From Streptomyces sp. NBC_00370 (GTDB taxonomy: Bacteria > Actinomycetota > Actinomycetes > Streptomycetales > Streptomycetaceae): a stretch of 64,000 bases of DNA. The translations under genes were made by a program, and so were the position numbers. Positions 42,794 to 51,126 of the stretch are shown one piece after another. Position 1 is the first letter of the stretch, and every line of letters begins with the position of its first letter. The stretch lies in NCBI RefSeq assembly GCF_036084755.1, contig NZ_CP107968.1, positions 7,324,001 through 7,388,000 of the forward strand. The letters run 5' to 3'. The notes beneath the pieces were generated by a model. The model worked only from the letters and a program-made list of their open reading frames with translations. It searched no databases and was not told where the DNA came from.

Positions 42794-44011
42794 ATGACCG
42801 AGACCGTTGCGACGCCCCCATCAGGCGCCCCCGCCTTCCCCAGCGACCGCACCTGCCCGTACCACCTGCCCGACCAGTACAACGACCTCCGGAGCCAGGA
42901 GGGTTCGCTACAGCGGGTCACCCTCTACGACGGCCGGCAGGCCTGGCTGGTGACCGGGTACGACGCGGCGCGCAAGCTCCTGTCCGACCCACGGCTGTCG
43001 TCCGACCGCACGCATCTGGACTTCCCCGCGACCTCCGAGCGGGTGGTGAGCATCCGGGACCGCACCCAGGCCTTCATCAGCCTGGACCCGCCCGAGCACG
43101 GGCCGAAGCGGCGCATGACCATCAGCGACTTCACGGTCCGGCGGATCAAGGGCATGCGGGCCGACGTCGAGCAGATCGTGCACGGCTTCCTGGACGAGAT
43201 GATCGCCGCGGGACCGCCCGCCGACCTCGTCAGCAAGTTCGCGCTGCCCGTGCCGTCCCTGGTGATCTGTCGGCTGCTCGGCGTGCCCTACGCCGACCAC
43301 GACTTCTTCCAGGACGCGAGCAGGCGGCTGATCCAGTCCACGGACGCGGCAGGGGCGAGCGGCGCCAGGGACGACCTGGAGAGCTACCTCAGCGGTCTGG
43401 TGGAAACCCTGCGCGGCAAGCCGGGACCGGGTCTGCTGAGCACCCTGATCACCGAGCAGCTGGAGAAGGGCACGATCGACCGCGACGAGCTGGTGGCGAC
43501 CGCGATCCTGCTGCTGGTTGCGGGGCACGAGACGACCGCGTCGATGACCTCGCTCAGCGTCGTCACGCTGCTCGAACACCCGGAGCAGTACGACGCGTTG
43601 CGCGCCGATCCGGCGCTGGTGCCGGGCGCCGTCGAGGAGCTGCTGCGCTACTTGGCGATCGCCGACATCGCCGGGGGACGTGTCGCGACGGCCGACATCG
43701 AGATCGACGGGGCGCACATCAAGGCGGGCGAGGGCGTCATCGTCACCAACTCCATCGCCAACAGGGACGGTTCTGTCTTCGCCGAGCCGGACACCTTCGA
43801 CGTACGGCGCGACGCGCGCCACCACCTGTCGTTCGGCTACGGGGTGCACCAGTGCCTCGGCCAGAACCTGGCCAGGCTCGAACTCGAAGTCATCCTGGGC
43901 GCGTTGTTCGAGCGGCTGCCGAACCTGCGGCTGGCGGTGCCGGTCGACCGGCTGACGCTGCGGCCCGGTACGACGATCCAGGGCGTGAACGAACTCCCGG
44001 TCACCTGGTGA
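42794..44011 (+). CDS. Cytochrome P450 (CYP105-like)
   Basis: 405 residues. The I-helix motif is AGHETTAS, the K-helix has EELLRYL, and the heme loop FGYGVHQCLGQNLARLE has the Cys ligand. LPVPSLVICRLLGVPYADHDFFQ is characteristic of the CYP105 group of soluble actinomycete P450s, which oxidise many small molecules and xenobiotics. ATG 42794 follows GAGGGA. The ferredoxin gene 20 bases downstream would supply electrons. No reductase is nearby. Confidence 0.93.
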   Translation: MTETVATPPSGAPAFPSDRTCPYHLPDQYNDLRSQEGSLQRVTLYDGRQAWLVTGYDAARKLLSDPRLSSDRTHLDFPATSERVVSIRDRTQAFISLDPPEHGPKRRMTISDFTVRRIKGMRADVEQIVHGFLDEMIAAGPPADLVSKFALPVPSLVICRLLGVPYADHDFFQDASRRLIQSTDAAGASGARDDLESYLSGLVETLRGKPGPGLLSTLITEQLEKGTIDRDELVATAILLLVAGHETTASMTSLSVVTLLEHPEQYDALRADPALVPGAVEELLRYLAIADIAGGRVATADIEIDGAHIKAGEGVIVTNSIANRDGSVFAEPDTFDVRRDARHHLSFGYGVHQCLGQNLARLELEVILGALFERLPNLRLAVPVDRLTLRPGTTIQGVNELPVTW

Positions 44012-44031
44012 CCACGGCGAAAGGACCAGCC

Positions 44032-44223
44032 ATGCGTGTGACAGCCGACCGAGGGGTCTGCGTGGGAGCGGGCCTGTGCGCCATGACGGCGCCGGAGGTC
44101 TTCGACCAGGACGACGACGGTGTGGTGACGGTACTCGCCGCCGACCCCGGCGGCGACGACCTCGCCGCGGCACGCCAGGCGGGCATGCTCTGTCCGTCGG
44201 GCGCGGTGCGCGTCGCCGAGTAG
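44032..44223 (+). CDS. [3Fe-4S]-type ferredoxin
   Basis: 63 residues with CVGAGLC near residue 10 and LCPSG near residue 54. The second ligand position of a 4Fe-4S protein is Gly or Ala here, so a 3Fe-4S cluster is expected, as in P450 partner ferredoxins of the SuaB/SoyB type. ATG 44032 has GAAAGGA upstream. It is encoded directly after the P450 in the same operon. Confidence 0.93.
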   Translation: MRVTADRGVCVGAGLCAMTAPEVFDQDDDGVVTVLAADPGGDDLAAARQAGMLCPSGAVRVAE

Positions 44224-44255
44224 CCGCGTAGCCGAGTAGGCCCTCGTGAGCGTCG

Positions 44256-44287
44256 GGGGCGGTCCCGGGGCATCCCGGAACCGCCCC
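44256..44287. terminator. Hairpin between convergent ferredoxin and GH95 genes
   Basis: GGGGCGGTCCCGGG faces CCCGGAACCGCCCC (13 of 14 pairs) with a GCAT loop. It sits between convergent genes and could serve both. Confidence 0.7.
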
Positions 44288-44330
44288 TCGGCCGAGGCCC
44301 CGTAGCGGTCAGCCGTCAGTCCTCGGTCGG

Positions 44331-46742
44331 TCAGCCGAAGTTCCGCAGTGTGACGGATCCTCCCTCGGCGAGCCGCACCGTACGGGACGCGCCGCCGGCC
44401 GTCACGGTGGTGGTCCGGCCGCCGACGCTGCGGAGCACGGCCTCCTCCACCCGCCCCTCGCGCCACCGCAGGTCCACGACGAAGCCGCCGCGTACGCCCA
44501 CGCCCGTCACATGCCCGGACGCCGCCCAGGCCTTGGGCAGCGCGGGAAGCAGCTCGACACGGCCCGGCCTCGAATACACCAGCATCTCCAGCATGGCCGA
44601 GGGCGTACCGAAGTTGGCGTCGATCTGGAAGATACTCCGGGTCTCCTCGACCTGGTAGATGTCGAAGAAGTTGGCCGCGGTGCCGTTCGAGTTGTCGGTC
44701 GAGGGACGCAGGTTGGTGGCGATGAGACGGTACGCGGTCTCCGCGTCCTTCAACCGCGCCCAGCACAGCGCACGCCACGCGTTGGCCCAGCCGTAACTGT
44801 CCATGCCGCGCGCGGTGAGCAGCTTGCGCGCGCCCGCCAGGATCGTGTCGGGGGAGGCGTCGGGGCGGATCCGGTCACCGGGGAACAGGCCTATCAGGGG
44901 CGAGAGATGGCGGTGCTCGGTCTCGCCGAGGTTGTCCGGCGACATCCACTCCTCCAGCCAGCCCGTGGTGGGGCTGACGCGCGGCAGATAGAGCCGGTCG
45001 CGCAGCCCGCCGATCACCTCGCTGTACTGCCGGTCCTTGCCCAGAATCCCGGCCGCCGTGCGGTAGTTGCCGAACAGGGCGTGCACCAGCTCCTGCGAGT
45101 AGGTGTTGCCGATGGAGTCCTGCGGCCCCTGCTCGGGCGACCAGTCCTTGTCGTCGACGAGGACCTCACGTGTGCCGGACGGCGCGTCGGGGTCGTCGAC
45201 CGTGGTGGTGATCAGCCGGGCCTCCCAGAACGCGCAGGCGCCCTTGAGCAGCGGGTAGATCCGGGCCAGCGTCCGGGTGTCCTGGGTGTACTCGTAGTGC
45301 TCGAAGAGGGTGTTGCACAGCCAGGCGTTGGCAGCAGGATGCCACCACCAGCCCGACCCGCCGTAGATGTTGGTGGAGAACGCGATGGCCCAGCCCGCGA
45401 GCTTGCCCGAGGAGTTACGGAACCGGTTGCGCGGGTCGTTGAACGTTCTGGCCGTCACGTCGGACCACGAGGGGAGCTGGGAGACGCAGTAGTCGGTGAA
45501 CGTGTCGAAGCACGAAGACAGCCCGGCCCGGTCCGCCATCCAGTAGTTCATCTCGACGTTGATGTCGGTGTGGTAATCGCCCATCCAGTCCGGGTCGTTG
45601 CCGTCCAGCCACAGGCCCTGGAGGTTGAGCGGCACGCTGTCGCGCGATCCGCAGATCATCAGGTACCGGCCGAACTGGAGGTACGACGCTTCCAGTTCCG
45701 GGTCGGGCGCCGCGTCCTGCGCCGCGCGTGCCGTGAGGCGCCGCCAGGTGTCGAGGCCCCGCTGGTCCGCGTCGGAGACGCCGAGGGAGAGGGACATCGT
45801 GTCGAACAGCCGCTGGTAGTCGGCGACATGGGTGGCGCGCAGCAGCGCGGGCGTGTGCCGCAGGGCCGCGCGCACCTTCCGCAGCGCCAGGCTGTCGGGC
45901 CGCAGGGAGGGATCGCGGTAGTCGTGGGCCGCGTCGGGGGAGTAGTTCGTGCCGCCGCTGAAGACCACGGTGAGGTCGGCGCAGTCGGTGAAGGTCAGCC
46001 GGCCGCCGGAGACCGTCACCCGGCCGGTGCTGCTCGTCGCCGTGACGACCCCGGCGTACCGCAGCCCGTTGTCGAGCGCCGCCGACAGGCTCGCCGTGGT
46101 GGTGGACCTGTCGGTCGTGACGCTCTCGCCGTGGGTGCCCGCGAGCAGGACACTGCCGGTGTAACGGCCCTTGCCGCTCTGTGTCATGCGGACCACCACG
46201 ACGTCGTCGGGGTGGCTGGCGTACACCTCGCGGCGGTACGTGACGCCGCCCTGCCGGTATGAGGCCGTGACGAGCCCGTTGCTCAGGTCGAGCGTACGGC
46301 GGTAGTCGGTGACCGAGTCGGGCGTATGGCCGGGCACGGCGACCGTCAGGTGGGCGAGCTGGGTGAACGAGCCGAACTGGACGCGCTCGTAGGGGAACTG
46401 GCCGTCGGCGTCGAGGACGTCGTTGAGGCCGCCGGTCCACAGGGTGCCGTCGGTGACGTACAGCGTCTCCTCGGCGGGGTCGCCGCCGACCAGCGCTCCC
46501 AGCCGTCCGTTGCCGATCGGCAGCCCCTCCTGGATCATGCGGGCCGGGTCGGCGGGCGCCGGGTACCACAGGGTGACTGCCCGGCCGGCCGGGACCAGCG
46601 GGTCGCCGGAGGGCCGGTCGGGTTCCGCCGCCGCGGCGCTGAACGTCGGCAGCCCGGCGAAGGCGGCCAGCGATCCGGCCCCCGCTGCGGCGAGAAAGGT
46701 CCGACGACTGGGGGGCGAGGGGAGTGGCTGGGAAGAGGTCAC
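44331..46742 (-). CDS. Tat-exported GH95 glycoside hydrolase (alpha-L-fucosidase family)
   Basis: 803 residues. A twin-arginine signal (SRRTFLAAAGAGSLAAFAG) precedes the N-terminal beta domain (LWYPAPADPARMIQEGLPIGNGRLGALV) and the helical barrel (NLQGLWLDGNDPDWMGDYHTD, INVEMNYW, WLEEWMSPDN, GWANAWRALCWARL). GH95 enzymes release alpha-1,2-linked L-fucose or L-galactose. The segment reads DIN where I expect NIN, from memory of characterised fucosidases, so specificity may differ. GTG 46742 has AGGAGA eight bases upstream. It could act on plant xyloglucan or on the fucosylated polymer of region 1. Confidence 0.87.
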   Translation of the reverse strand: MTSSQPLPSPPSRRTFLAAAGAGSLAAFAGLPTFSAAAAEPDRPSGDPLVPAGRAVTLWYPAPADPARMIQEGLPIGNGRLGALVGGDPAEETLYVTDGTLWTGGLNDVLDADGQFPYERVQFGSFTQLAHLTVAVPGHTPDSVTDYRRTLDLSNGLVTASYRQGGVTYRREVYASHPDDVVVVRMTQSGKGRYTGSVLLAGTHGESVTTDRSTTTASLSAALDNGLRYAGVVTATSSTGRVTVSGGRLTFTDCADLTVVFSGGTNYSPDAAHDYRDPSLRPDSLALRKVRAALRHTPALLRATHVADYQRLFDTMSLSLGVSDADQRGLDTWRRLTARAAQDAAPDPELEASYLQFGRYLMICGSRDSVPLNLQGLWLDGNDPDWMGDYHTDINVEMNYWMADRAGLSSCFDTFTDYCVSQLPSWSDVTARTFNDPRNRFRNSSGKLAGWAIAFSTNIYGGSGWWWHPAANAWLCNTLFEHYEYTQDTRTLARIYPLLKGACAFWEARLITTTVDDPDAPSGTREVLVDDKDWSPEQGPQDSIGNTYSQELVHALFGNYRTAAGILGKDRQYSEVIGGLRDRLYLPRVSPTTGWLEEWMSPDNLGETEHRHLSPLIGLFPGDRIRPDASPDTILAGARKLLTARGMDSYGWANAWRALCWARLKDAETAYRLIATNLRPSTDNSNGTAANFFDIYQVEETRSIFQIDANFGTPSAMLEMLVYSRPGRVELLPALPKAWAASGHVTGVGVRGGFVVDLRWREGRVEEAVLRSVGGRTTTVTAGGASRTVRLAEGGSVTLRNFG

Positions 46743-47079
46743 GGGCGATGTCTCCTGCTCATGTCTACGCGGTACGCGGCTGGGGCGCGCGCTGGGATGC
46801 GTGGCTGGGGGCGGCTGAGCCATCGGTCAAGCTAAATCTACTAATTAACGATTACAAGGCTTCGCGCACGGATTAGTCCGATGAATCCATGCTCCAGGAC
46901 GACGGGCTGGCTTGCTGCCTGCCGGGACGGGGATTTGCGCAGACTTTTAACAACGTTGGAATTGGCATGGACCTGATCAAGTCTCTGGGCTATCGTCCGG
47001 AACGGCATCCTCCACGGAGCGCTCAGAGATGCCTGCTGTTCCACCCCCACACATCTGGAACACCAGAAGGGTCGAACCC
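46743..47079. other. Divergent intergenic region between GH95 and protease genes
   Basis: 337 bases without a convincing gene. An A+T-rich stretch at 46828-46860 contains the palindromic core TTAATTA. At 46940-46970 there is CAACGTTG followed by TTGGCA. Both are likely parts of the two divergent promoters. No clear -35/-10 pair could be assigned. Confidence 0.5.
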
Positions 47080-48243
47080 TTGAGACGCATGACAGTTGTC
47101 CGCACAGGACTGTCCGCACTCCTCCTCCTAGGTACCTGGGCGACCGCCGGGCTCGTCCCGGCCGCCGCCGCGGATTCCCCCTCCTCCTCTTCCGCCGTCA
47201 CCTCCGAAACGCAGGTGTCCAACGGCCTGCTCGCCGCCATGCAACGGGACTTGGGCCTCACGGCGCCCCAGGCCGAAGCGCGGCTCGCCGCGGAGAAGAC
47301 GGCGACAGCCACCCAGGGCAAGGCCAGGACCGCCGCAGGTTCGTCTTACGGCGGCTCGTGGTTCGACGCGAAGACCAACCGGCTGACCGTCGCCGTCACC
47401 GGCGAAGAGCGGGCCGACGCGGTACGGGCCACCGGTGCCACGGTGCGGCTCGTGACCCGCAGCGCTCGTCAACTCGACGCGGCCAAGGCGAAGATCGACG
47501 CCCTCTCCGCACCGTCCGGCGTGGCCGGCTGGCATGTCGACCCCAAGGCCAACGGGGTCGTCGTCGACGTCGTCACCGCGCGCAAGTCCGACAGCGACGT
47601 CCAGGCGTTCCTCGCGAAGGCCAGGAAGACCGGGCCCGTCACGGTCAAGGAGACGCCGCAGGCGCCCAAGACCTTCTCCGCGGGCACCGTGGGCGGTGAC
47701 CCGTACTACACGGGCAACGTCCGCTGCTCGATCGGCTTCTCCGTCAACGGCGGCTTCGTGACGGCCGGACACTGCGGCCAGGCCGGCGCCGGCGTCAGCG
47801 GCTGGGACGGCTCGGCCATCGGCTCCTTCCAGGGCTCCTCGTTCCCCGGCAACGACTACGCCTGGGTGAGCGTCGGCAACGGCTGGTGGACCGTCCCCGT
47901 GGTCCTCGGCTGGGGCACGGTCCCCGACCAGCTGGTGCGCGGCTCGGCCGAGGCCCCGATCGGTGCCTCGATATGCCGGTCCGGCTCCACGTCGCACTGG
48001 CACTGCGGCAACGTCCTCGGCACGAACGAGACCGTGAACTACGCGCAGGGCGCCGTCACCCAGATGACCGGCACCAGCGTCTGCGCCGAACCGGGCGACT
48101 CGGGCGGCTCGTTCATCAGCGGTGACCAGGCCCAGGGCGTGACCTCCGGCGGCTTCGGCAACTGCACGAGCGGCGGCCAGACCTGGCACCAGCCGATCAA
48201 CGAGATCCTCAACACCTTCGGCCTGACGCTGGCGACAGCGTGA
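47080..48243 (+). CDS. Streptogrisin-type serine protease (S1E, with propeptide)
   Basis: 387 residues as a preproenzyme: signal peptide (about 1-31), an alpha-lytic-protease-type propeptide (about 40-200) and a mature part of about 187 residues. The triad is His231 in FVTAGHCG, Asp259 in GNDYAWV and Ser341 in GDSGGS. Cys pairs (CSIGF/HCG, CR/HCG, CAEPGDS/NCTSG) fit the known disulfides. TTG 47080 follows AGAAGGG; ATG 47089 and ATG 47029 are in-frame alternatives. It is secreted and should cleave after hydrophobic or acidic residues depending on subtype. Confidence 0.94.
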   Translation: MRRMTVVRTGLSALLLLGTWATAGLVPAAAADSPSSSSAVTSETQVSNGLLAAMQRDLGLTAPQAEARLAAEKTATATQGKARTAAGSSYGGSWFDAKTNRLTVAVTGEERADAVRATGATVRLVTRSARQLDAAKAKIDALSAPSGVAGWHVDPKANGVVVDVVTARKSDSDVQAFLAKARKTGPVTVKETPQAPKTFSAGTVGGDPYYTGNVRCSIGFSVNGGFVTAGHCGQAGAGVSGWDGSAIGSFQGSSFPGNDYAWVSVGNGWWTVPVVLGWGTVPDQLVRGSAEAPIGASICRSGSTSHWHCGNVLGTNETVNYAQGAVTQMTGTSVCAEPGDSGGSFISGDQAQGVTSGGFGNCTSGGQTWHQPINEILNTFGLTLATA

Positions 48244-48274
48244 GCTGACGCGGGTGGCACAACCCGATACGGCG

Positions 48275-48315
48275 GTGCGGGTGGTACGGGCCTCATGGGC
48301 CTGTACCACCCGCAC
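48275..48315 (+). terminator. Terminator after the protease gene
   Basis: An 18-bp stem (GTGCGGGTGGTACGGGCC with GGCCTGTACCACCCGCAC, one G-T pair) encloses a TCATG loop, 32 bases after the protease stop. Confidence 0.85.
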
Positions 48316-48400
48316 GGGCGTCAGGGGTACGGCGCCGGTCCACGACGGGGCCTGGCAGGATGGTGTCGAACCTGCCCTGACCTGGACGTTGGAGGAGCCC

Positions 48401-49420
48401 GTGCCGCTGCCGTCGGAGCCGTTGCGGAAACTGGGGTTCTTGACCATCGGACTGTTCGACGAGGCCGATCCCCGGCGCGGCCACGAGTCGACGCTGGAGA
48501 TCATCCAACTCGGCGAGCGGCTCGGCTTCGACAGCGCGTGGGTGCGCCACCGCCATCTGCAGTACGGCATCTCCTCGCCCGTCGCCGTCCTGGCGGCCGC
48601 CTCGCAGCGCACCCGCCGTATCGAGCTGGGCACCGCCGTCATCCCGCTGGGCTGGGAGAATCCGCTGCGGCTGGCCGAAGACCTCGCGACGGTCGACCTG
48701 CTGTCCGGCGGCCGGCTCAACCCGGGCGTCAGCGTCGGGCCGCCCATGCACTACGACCGGGTCAAGCCGGCCCTCTACCCGGACACCGCCGACACCGAGG
48801 ACTTCAGCTACGACCGCGTGCGCCGGCTGCTGGACTTCGTACGGGGCGCGCCCGCCACCGACTCGGCCGGGACCGAGGGCTTCGAGGTCTTCTCCGACCG
48901 GGTGCAGCCCCAGTCCGCCGGTCTCGGCCGGCGCATGTGGTACGGCGGAGCCAGCACGCGCTCGGCGCAGTGGGCCGGTGAGCACGGCATGAACTTCCTC
49001 ACCAGCAGTGTGGTCAAGGCGGAGGAGTCCGAGGACTTCGCCGACATCCAGCGCGGACACATCCGCACCTTCCGCGCCCACCACCCCGACGGCGACAACG
49101 CCCGCGTCTCGCAGGGGCTCGTCGTCATCCCCACCGACTCCGCCTCGCCCGAACAGCGCGCGAAGTACGAGGAGTTCGCGCGCAAGCGAACGCCACGCAC
49201 GGCCGCACCGCAGGGCCCCGCCCGCATGCTGTTCGCCCGCGACCTCGTCGGCACCTCCGCCGAGATCGCCGAACAGCTCTACGCACACGCCGCCTTCCGG
49301 GAGATCGACGAGGTGGCGTTCGCGCTGCCCTTCACCTTCGACCACGACGACTACGTCCAGATCCTCACCGACATCGCCACCCACCTCGGCCCGGCCCTGG
49401 GATGGCACCCGACCGCCTGA
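48401..49420 (+). CDS. LLM-class flavin-dependent oxidoreductase
   Basis: 339 residues of the bacterial luciferase-like barrel: KLGFLTIGLFDE at the start, SAWVRHRHLQYGISSPVAVLAA, the LGTAVIPLGWENPLRLAEDLATVDLLSGGR segment typical of FMN- or F420-dependent members, and MWYGGASTRSAQWAGEHGMNFL. GTG 48401 is chosen because GGAGGAG lies four bases before; longer in-frame extension would run through the upstream terminator. Substrate unknown. It may be transcribed alone. Confidence 0.88.
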   Translation: MPLPSEPLRKLGFLTIGLFDEADPRRGHESTLEIIQLGERLGFDSAWVRHRHLQYGISSPVAVLAAASQRTRRIELGTAVIPLGWENPLRLAEDLATVDLLSGGRLNPGVSVGPPMHYDRVKPALYPDTADTEDFSYDRVRRLLDFVRGAPATDSAGTEGFEVFSDRVQPQSAGLGRRMWYGGASTRSAQWAGEHGMNFLTSSVVKAEESEDFADIQRGHIRTFRAHHPDGDNARVSQGLVVIPTDSASPEQRAKYEEFARKRTPRTAAPQGPARMLFARDLVGTSAEIAEQLYAHAAFREIDEVAFALPFTFDHDDYVQILTDIATHLGPALGWHPTA

Positions 49421-49471
49421 ACGGTCCCGCCCACTCGCACCATCCGGCAGCGGCTGGAACCATGGCATCCC

Positions 49472-50146
49472 ATGGACAGGCTCAGCACTCCGGAAATCCT
49501 CGCGGCCGTCGCCGGTGACCTCGGCGACTGGCGCAAGCTCGCTCAACCCATTGCCGCACGCTACCGCCCCGCCGACGCCGTCGGTGGGGCGGCTTTCGTC
49601 GGCGCAGTCGTTCAGGCGGCCGTGGCGGTCGGGCGGTGTGTGCCGGAGGTTCGGTTGGGGGACGGGTTCGTCGACGTGGTGGTGTTCACCGTCGACGACA
49701 CCAACGGCGCGCGGTGGGTCACGGCGGCCGACCTCGAGTTCGCGCGTACCGTCAGCGGGCTCGCGCGGGAGCGCGGGCTGACCGCCGTCCCCGGCCAGGT
49801 GGCGCAGGTCGAGTTGGCGCTCGACGCCGCCGACGAAGGGGCGGTGGGGCCGTTCTGGTCCGCGTTGCTCACCGGTGAGCCGGGAAACACGGTGTACGGC
49901 ACGGTCTTCGACCCGACGAGCCGGGTGCCCAGCGTGTGGTTCCAGCGGACCGGTCCGCATCCGGTCCCGCGCCAGCGCTGGCACTTCGACCTGTGGCTGG
50001 CGCCCGAGGTGGCCGACGAGCGGATCGCCGCCGCCGTCGCGGCCGGGGGGAGTGTGGTCGACGACGCGGGGGCCCCTGCGTTCACCGTGCTCGCCGATCC
50101 GGAAGGCAACAAGGTCTGCGTCTGCACCGCGCTGGAGCGCGACTGA
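49472..50146 (+). CDS. Fusion of a PCD-like domain and a glyoxalase (VOC) domain
   Basis: 224 residues. Residues 1-95 resemble pterin-4a-carbinolamine dehydratase in layout (GDWRKLAQPIAARYR, AAFVGAVVQAAVAVG, and VTAADLEFARTVSGLA), but the catalytic HHP motif is replaced by RCVPEV. Residues 105-224 form a glyoxalase/bleomycin-resistance-like domain ending in TVLADPEGNKVCVCT. The combination is often annotated simply as a VOC protein. Function unknown. The ATG at 49472 has no strong ribosome-binding site. It converges on the HxlR-peroxiredoxin gene with a 23-base gap. Confidence 0.75.
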   Translation: MDRLSTPEILAAVAGDLGDWRKLAQPIAARYRPADAVGGAAFVGAVVQAAVAVGRCVPEVRLGDGFVDVVVFTVDDTNGARWVTAADLEFARTVSGLARERGLTAVPGQVAQVELALDAADEGAVGPFWSALLTGEPGNTVYGTVFDPTSRVPSVWFQRTGPHPVPRQRWHFDLWLAPEVADERIAAAVAAGGSVVDDAGAPAFTVLADPEGNKVCVCTALERD

Positions 50147-50169
50147 CGGTGTGACGGTACGCGGCGGCG

Positions 50170-51030
50170 TCACCGTACCCGCGCCGCGACCGCCCAGCTC
50201 AGTGCCTGGTCGACCGCCCCCGGTATGTCGTCCACCGGGAACAGCGCGTGCCGTACGGTCCGTTCGGCGTCCACGACGAGGACAAGTCGCTTGAGGCGCA
50301 GCCGGCCGGCGCCCCGGAAGGTCGGCAGGCGCAGGGCCGCCGCCAGCCGCTGCTGGGCGTCGGAGAGAAGCGGGTAGGGCACCGACTCCGCGCGCGCGAA
50401 CGCGGCCTGTTCGTGCGGGAGTTGGGTGCTGACGCCGTGCACGGCCGCGTTTGCGGCGCGAAATCGCGGCCACGCGTCGCGGAACAGCCGGTTCTCCAGG
50501 GTGCAGCCGGGCGCGCCGGGGATCGGCTCGTCGCCCCAGTCCACACCCGTGCCGGGATAGCTGAAGAGGACGGTCGACGCGGCCTCCGCCGCGACGACGG
50601 CGTGCTCCTTGCCGTCGGCGCCGGTCAGTTCGAGGTCTGCGGGCAGCCGGCTGCCGACCAGGCCGTGCACCCGCGCGTGTTCGGCGCTGTCCTCCGCCGC
50701 CGTGGCCGTGGTGCTCCCGTCGCCGAGCACCCAGCGGTCGCCCCAGTCCTGCATGGCCACGAGCAGGGGCAGCAGCGCGAGTCCGGAGTCCGTGAGCAGG
50801 TACTCGTAGCGGACCGGCCGCCGTTGGTAGAGCGTGCGGCGCAGCACCCCGCGCGCGACGAGCCTGCCGAGCCGTTCCGTGAGGACCTTCCGGGAGAGGC
50901 CGAGTTCGGTGGCGAGCGCGTCGAACCGTACGTGCCCGCGCGCGATCTCACGCAGCACCAGCACATTCCACCAGTCACCCGTCACGACGGCGGCCTGCGC
51001 GATGCCGCAGTTCTCGTCAGCGTTGTGCAT
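50170..51030 (-). CDS. HxlR-type winged-helix regulator fused to a peroxiredoxin (BCP/PrxQ-like) domain
   Basis: 286 residues. The N-terminal HxlR/MarR-like winged helix (about 1-105) has Cys8 in ENCGIAQAA, the position of the redox Cys in HxlR sensors such as YodB, and the core TGDWWNVLVLREIARGHVRFDALA. After a linker, residues 125-286 look like an AhpC/TSA domain: VLFSYPGTGVDWG, the peroxidatic-type Cys176 in PGCTLENRLFRD, and RLVLVVDAERTVRHALFP. It should bind DNA and sense oxidants or electrophiles directly. The start could be ATG 51030 or ATG 51036. It is divergent from the enolase over two inverted repeats. Confidence 0.88.
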   Translation of the reverse strand: MHNADENCGIAQAAVVTGDWWNVLVLREIARGHVRFDALATELGLSRKVLTERLGRLVARGVLRRTLYQRRPVRYEYLLTDSGLALLPLLVAMQDWGDRWVLGDGSTTATAAEDSAEHARVHGLVGSRLPADLELTGADGKEHAVVAAEAASTVLFSYPGTGVDWGDEPIPGAPGCTLENRLFRDAWPRFRAANAAVHGVSTQLPHEQAAFARAESVPYPLLSDAQQRLAAALRLPTFRGAGRLRLKRLVLVVDAERTVRHALFPVDDIPGAVDQALSWAVAARVR

Positions 51031-51049
51031 CCTCATCCACCCATAGTAC

Positions 51050-51064
51050 GTTCCTTTCCGGAAC
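51050..51064. promoter_or_regulatory. Inverted repeat A in the HxlR-enolase divergent promoter
   Basis: GTTCC-N5-GGAAC is a perfect 15-base dyad, 20 bases upstream of the HxlR-peroxiredoxin start and 62 bases from the enolase start. Likely operator for autoregulation. Confidence 0.6.
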
Positions 51065-51071
51065 TCACTTT

Positions 51072-51086
51072 GTTTCGGGTGGGAAC
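51072..51086. promoter_or_regulatory. Inverted repeat B in the HxlR-enolase divergent promoter
   Basis: GTTTC-N5-GGAAC matches repeat A with one change and begins exactly 22 bases after it, about two helical turns, so two regulator dimers would sit on the same DNA face. Confidence 0.6.
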
Positions 51087-51126
51087 TTACACTCCGTCGT
51101 ATCCGCCGATCGTGAGGAGCAGCACC

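Noticed and set aside
42752..44223. Part of an antibiotic biosynthetic cluster around the P450
   Set aside because: No polyketide, peptide, terpene or other core biosynthetic gene is nearby; the P450, ferredoxin and TetR form a stand-alone module.
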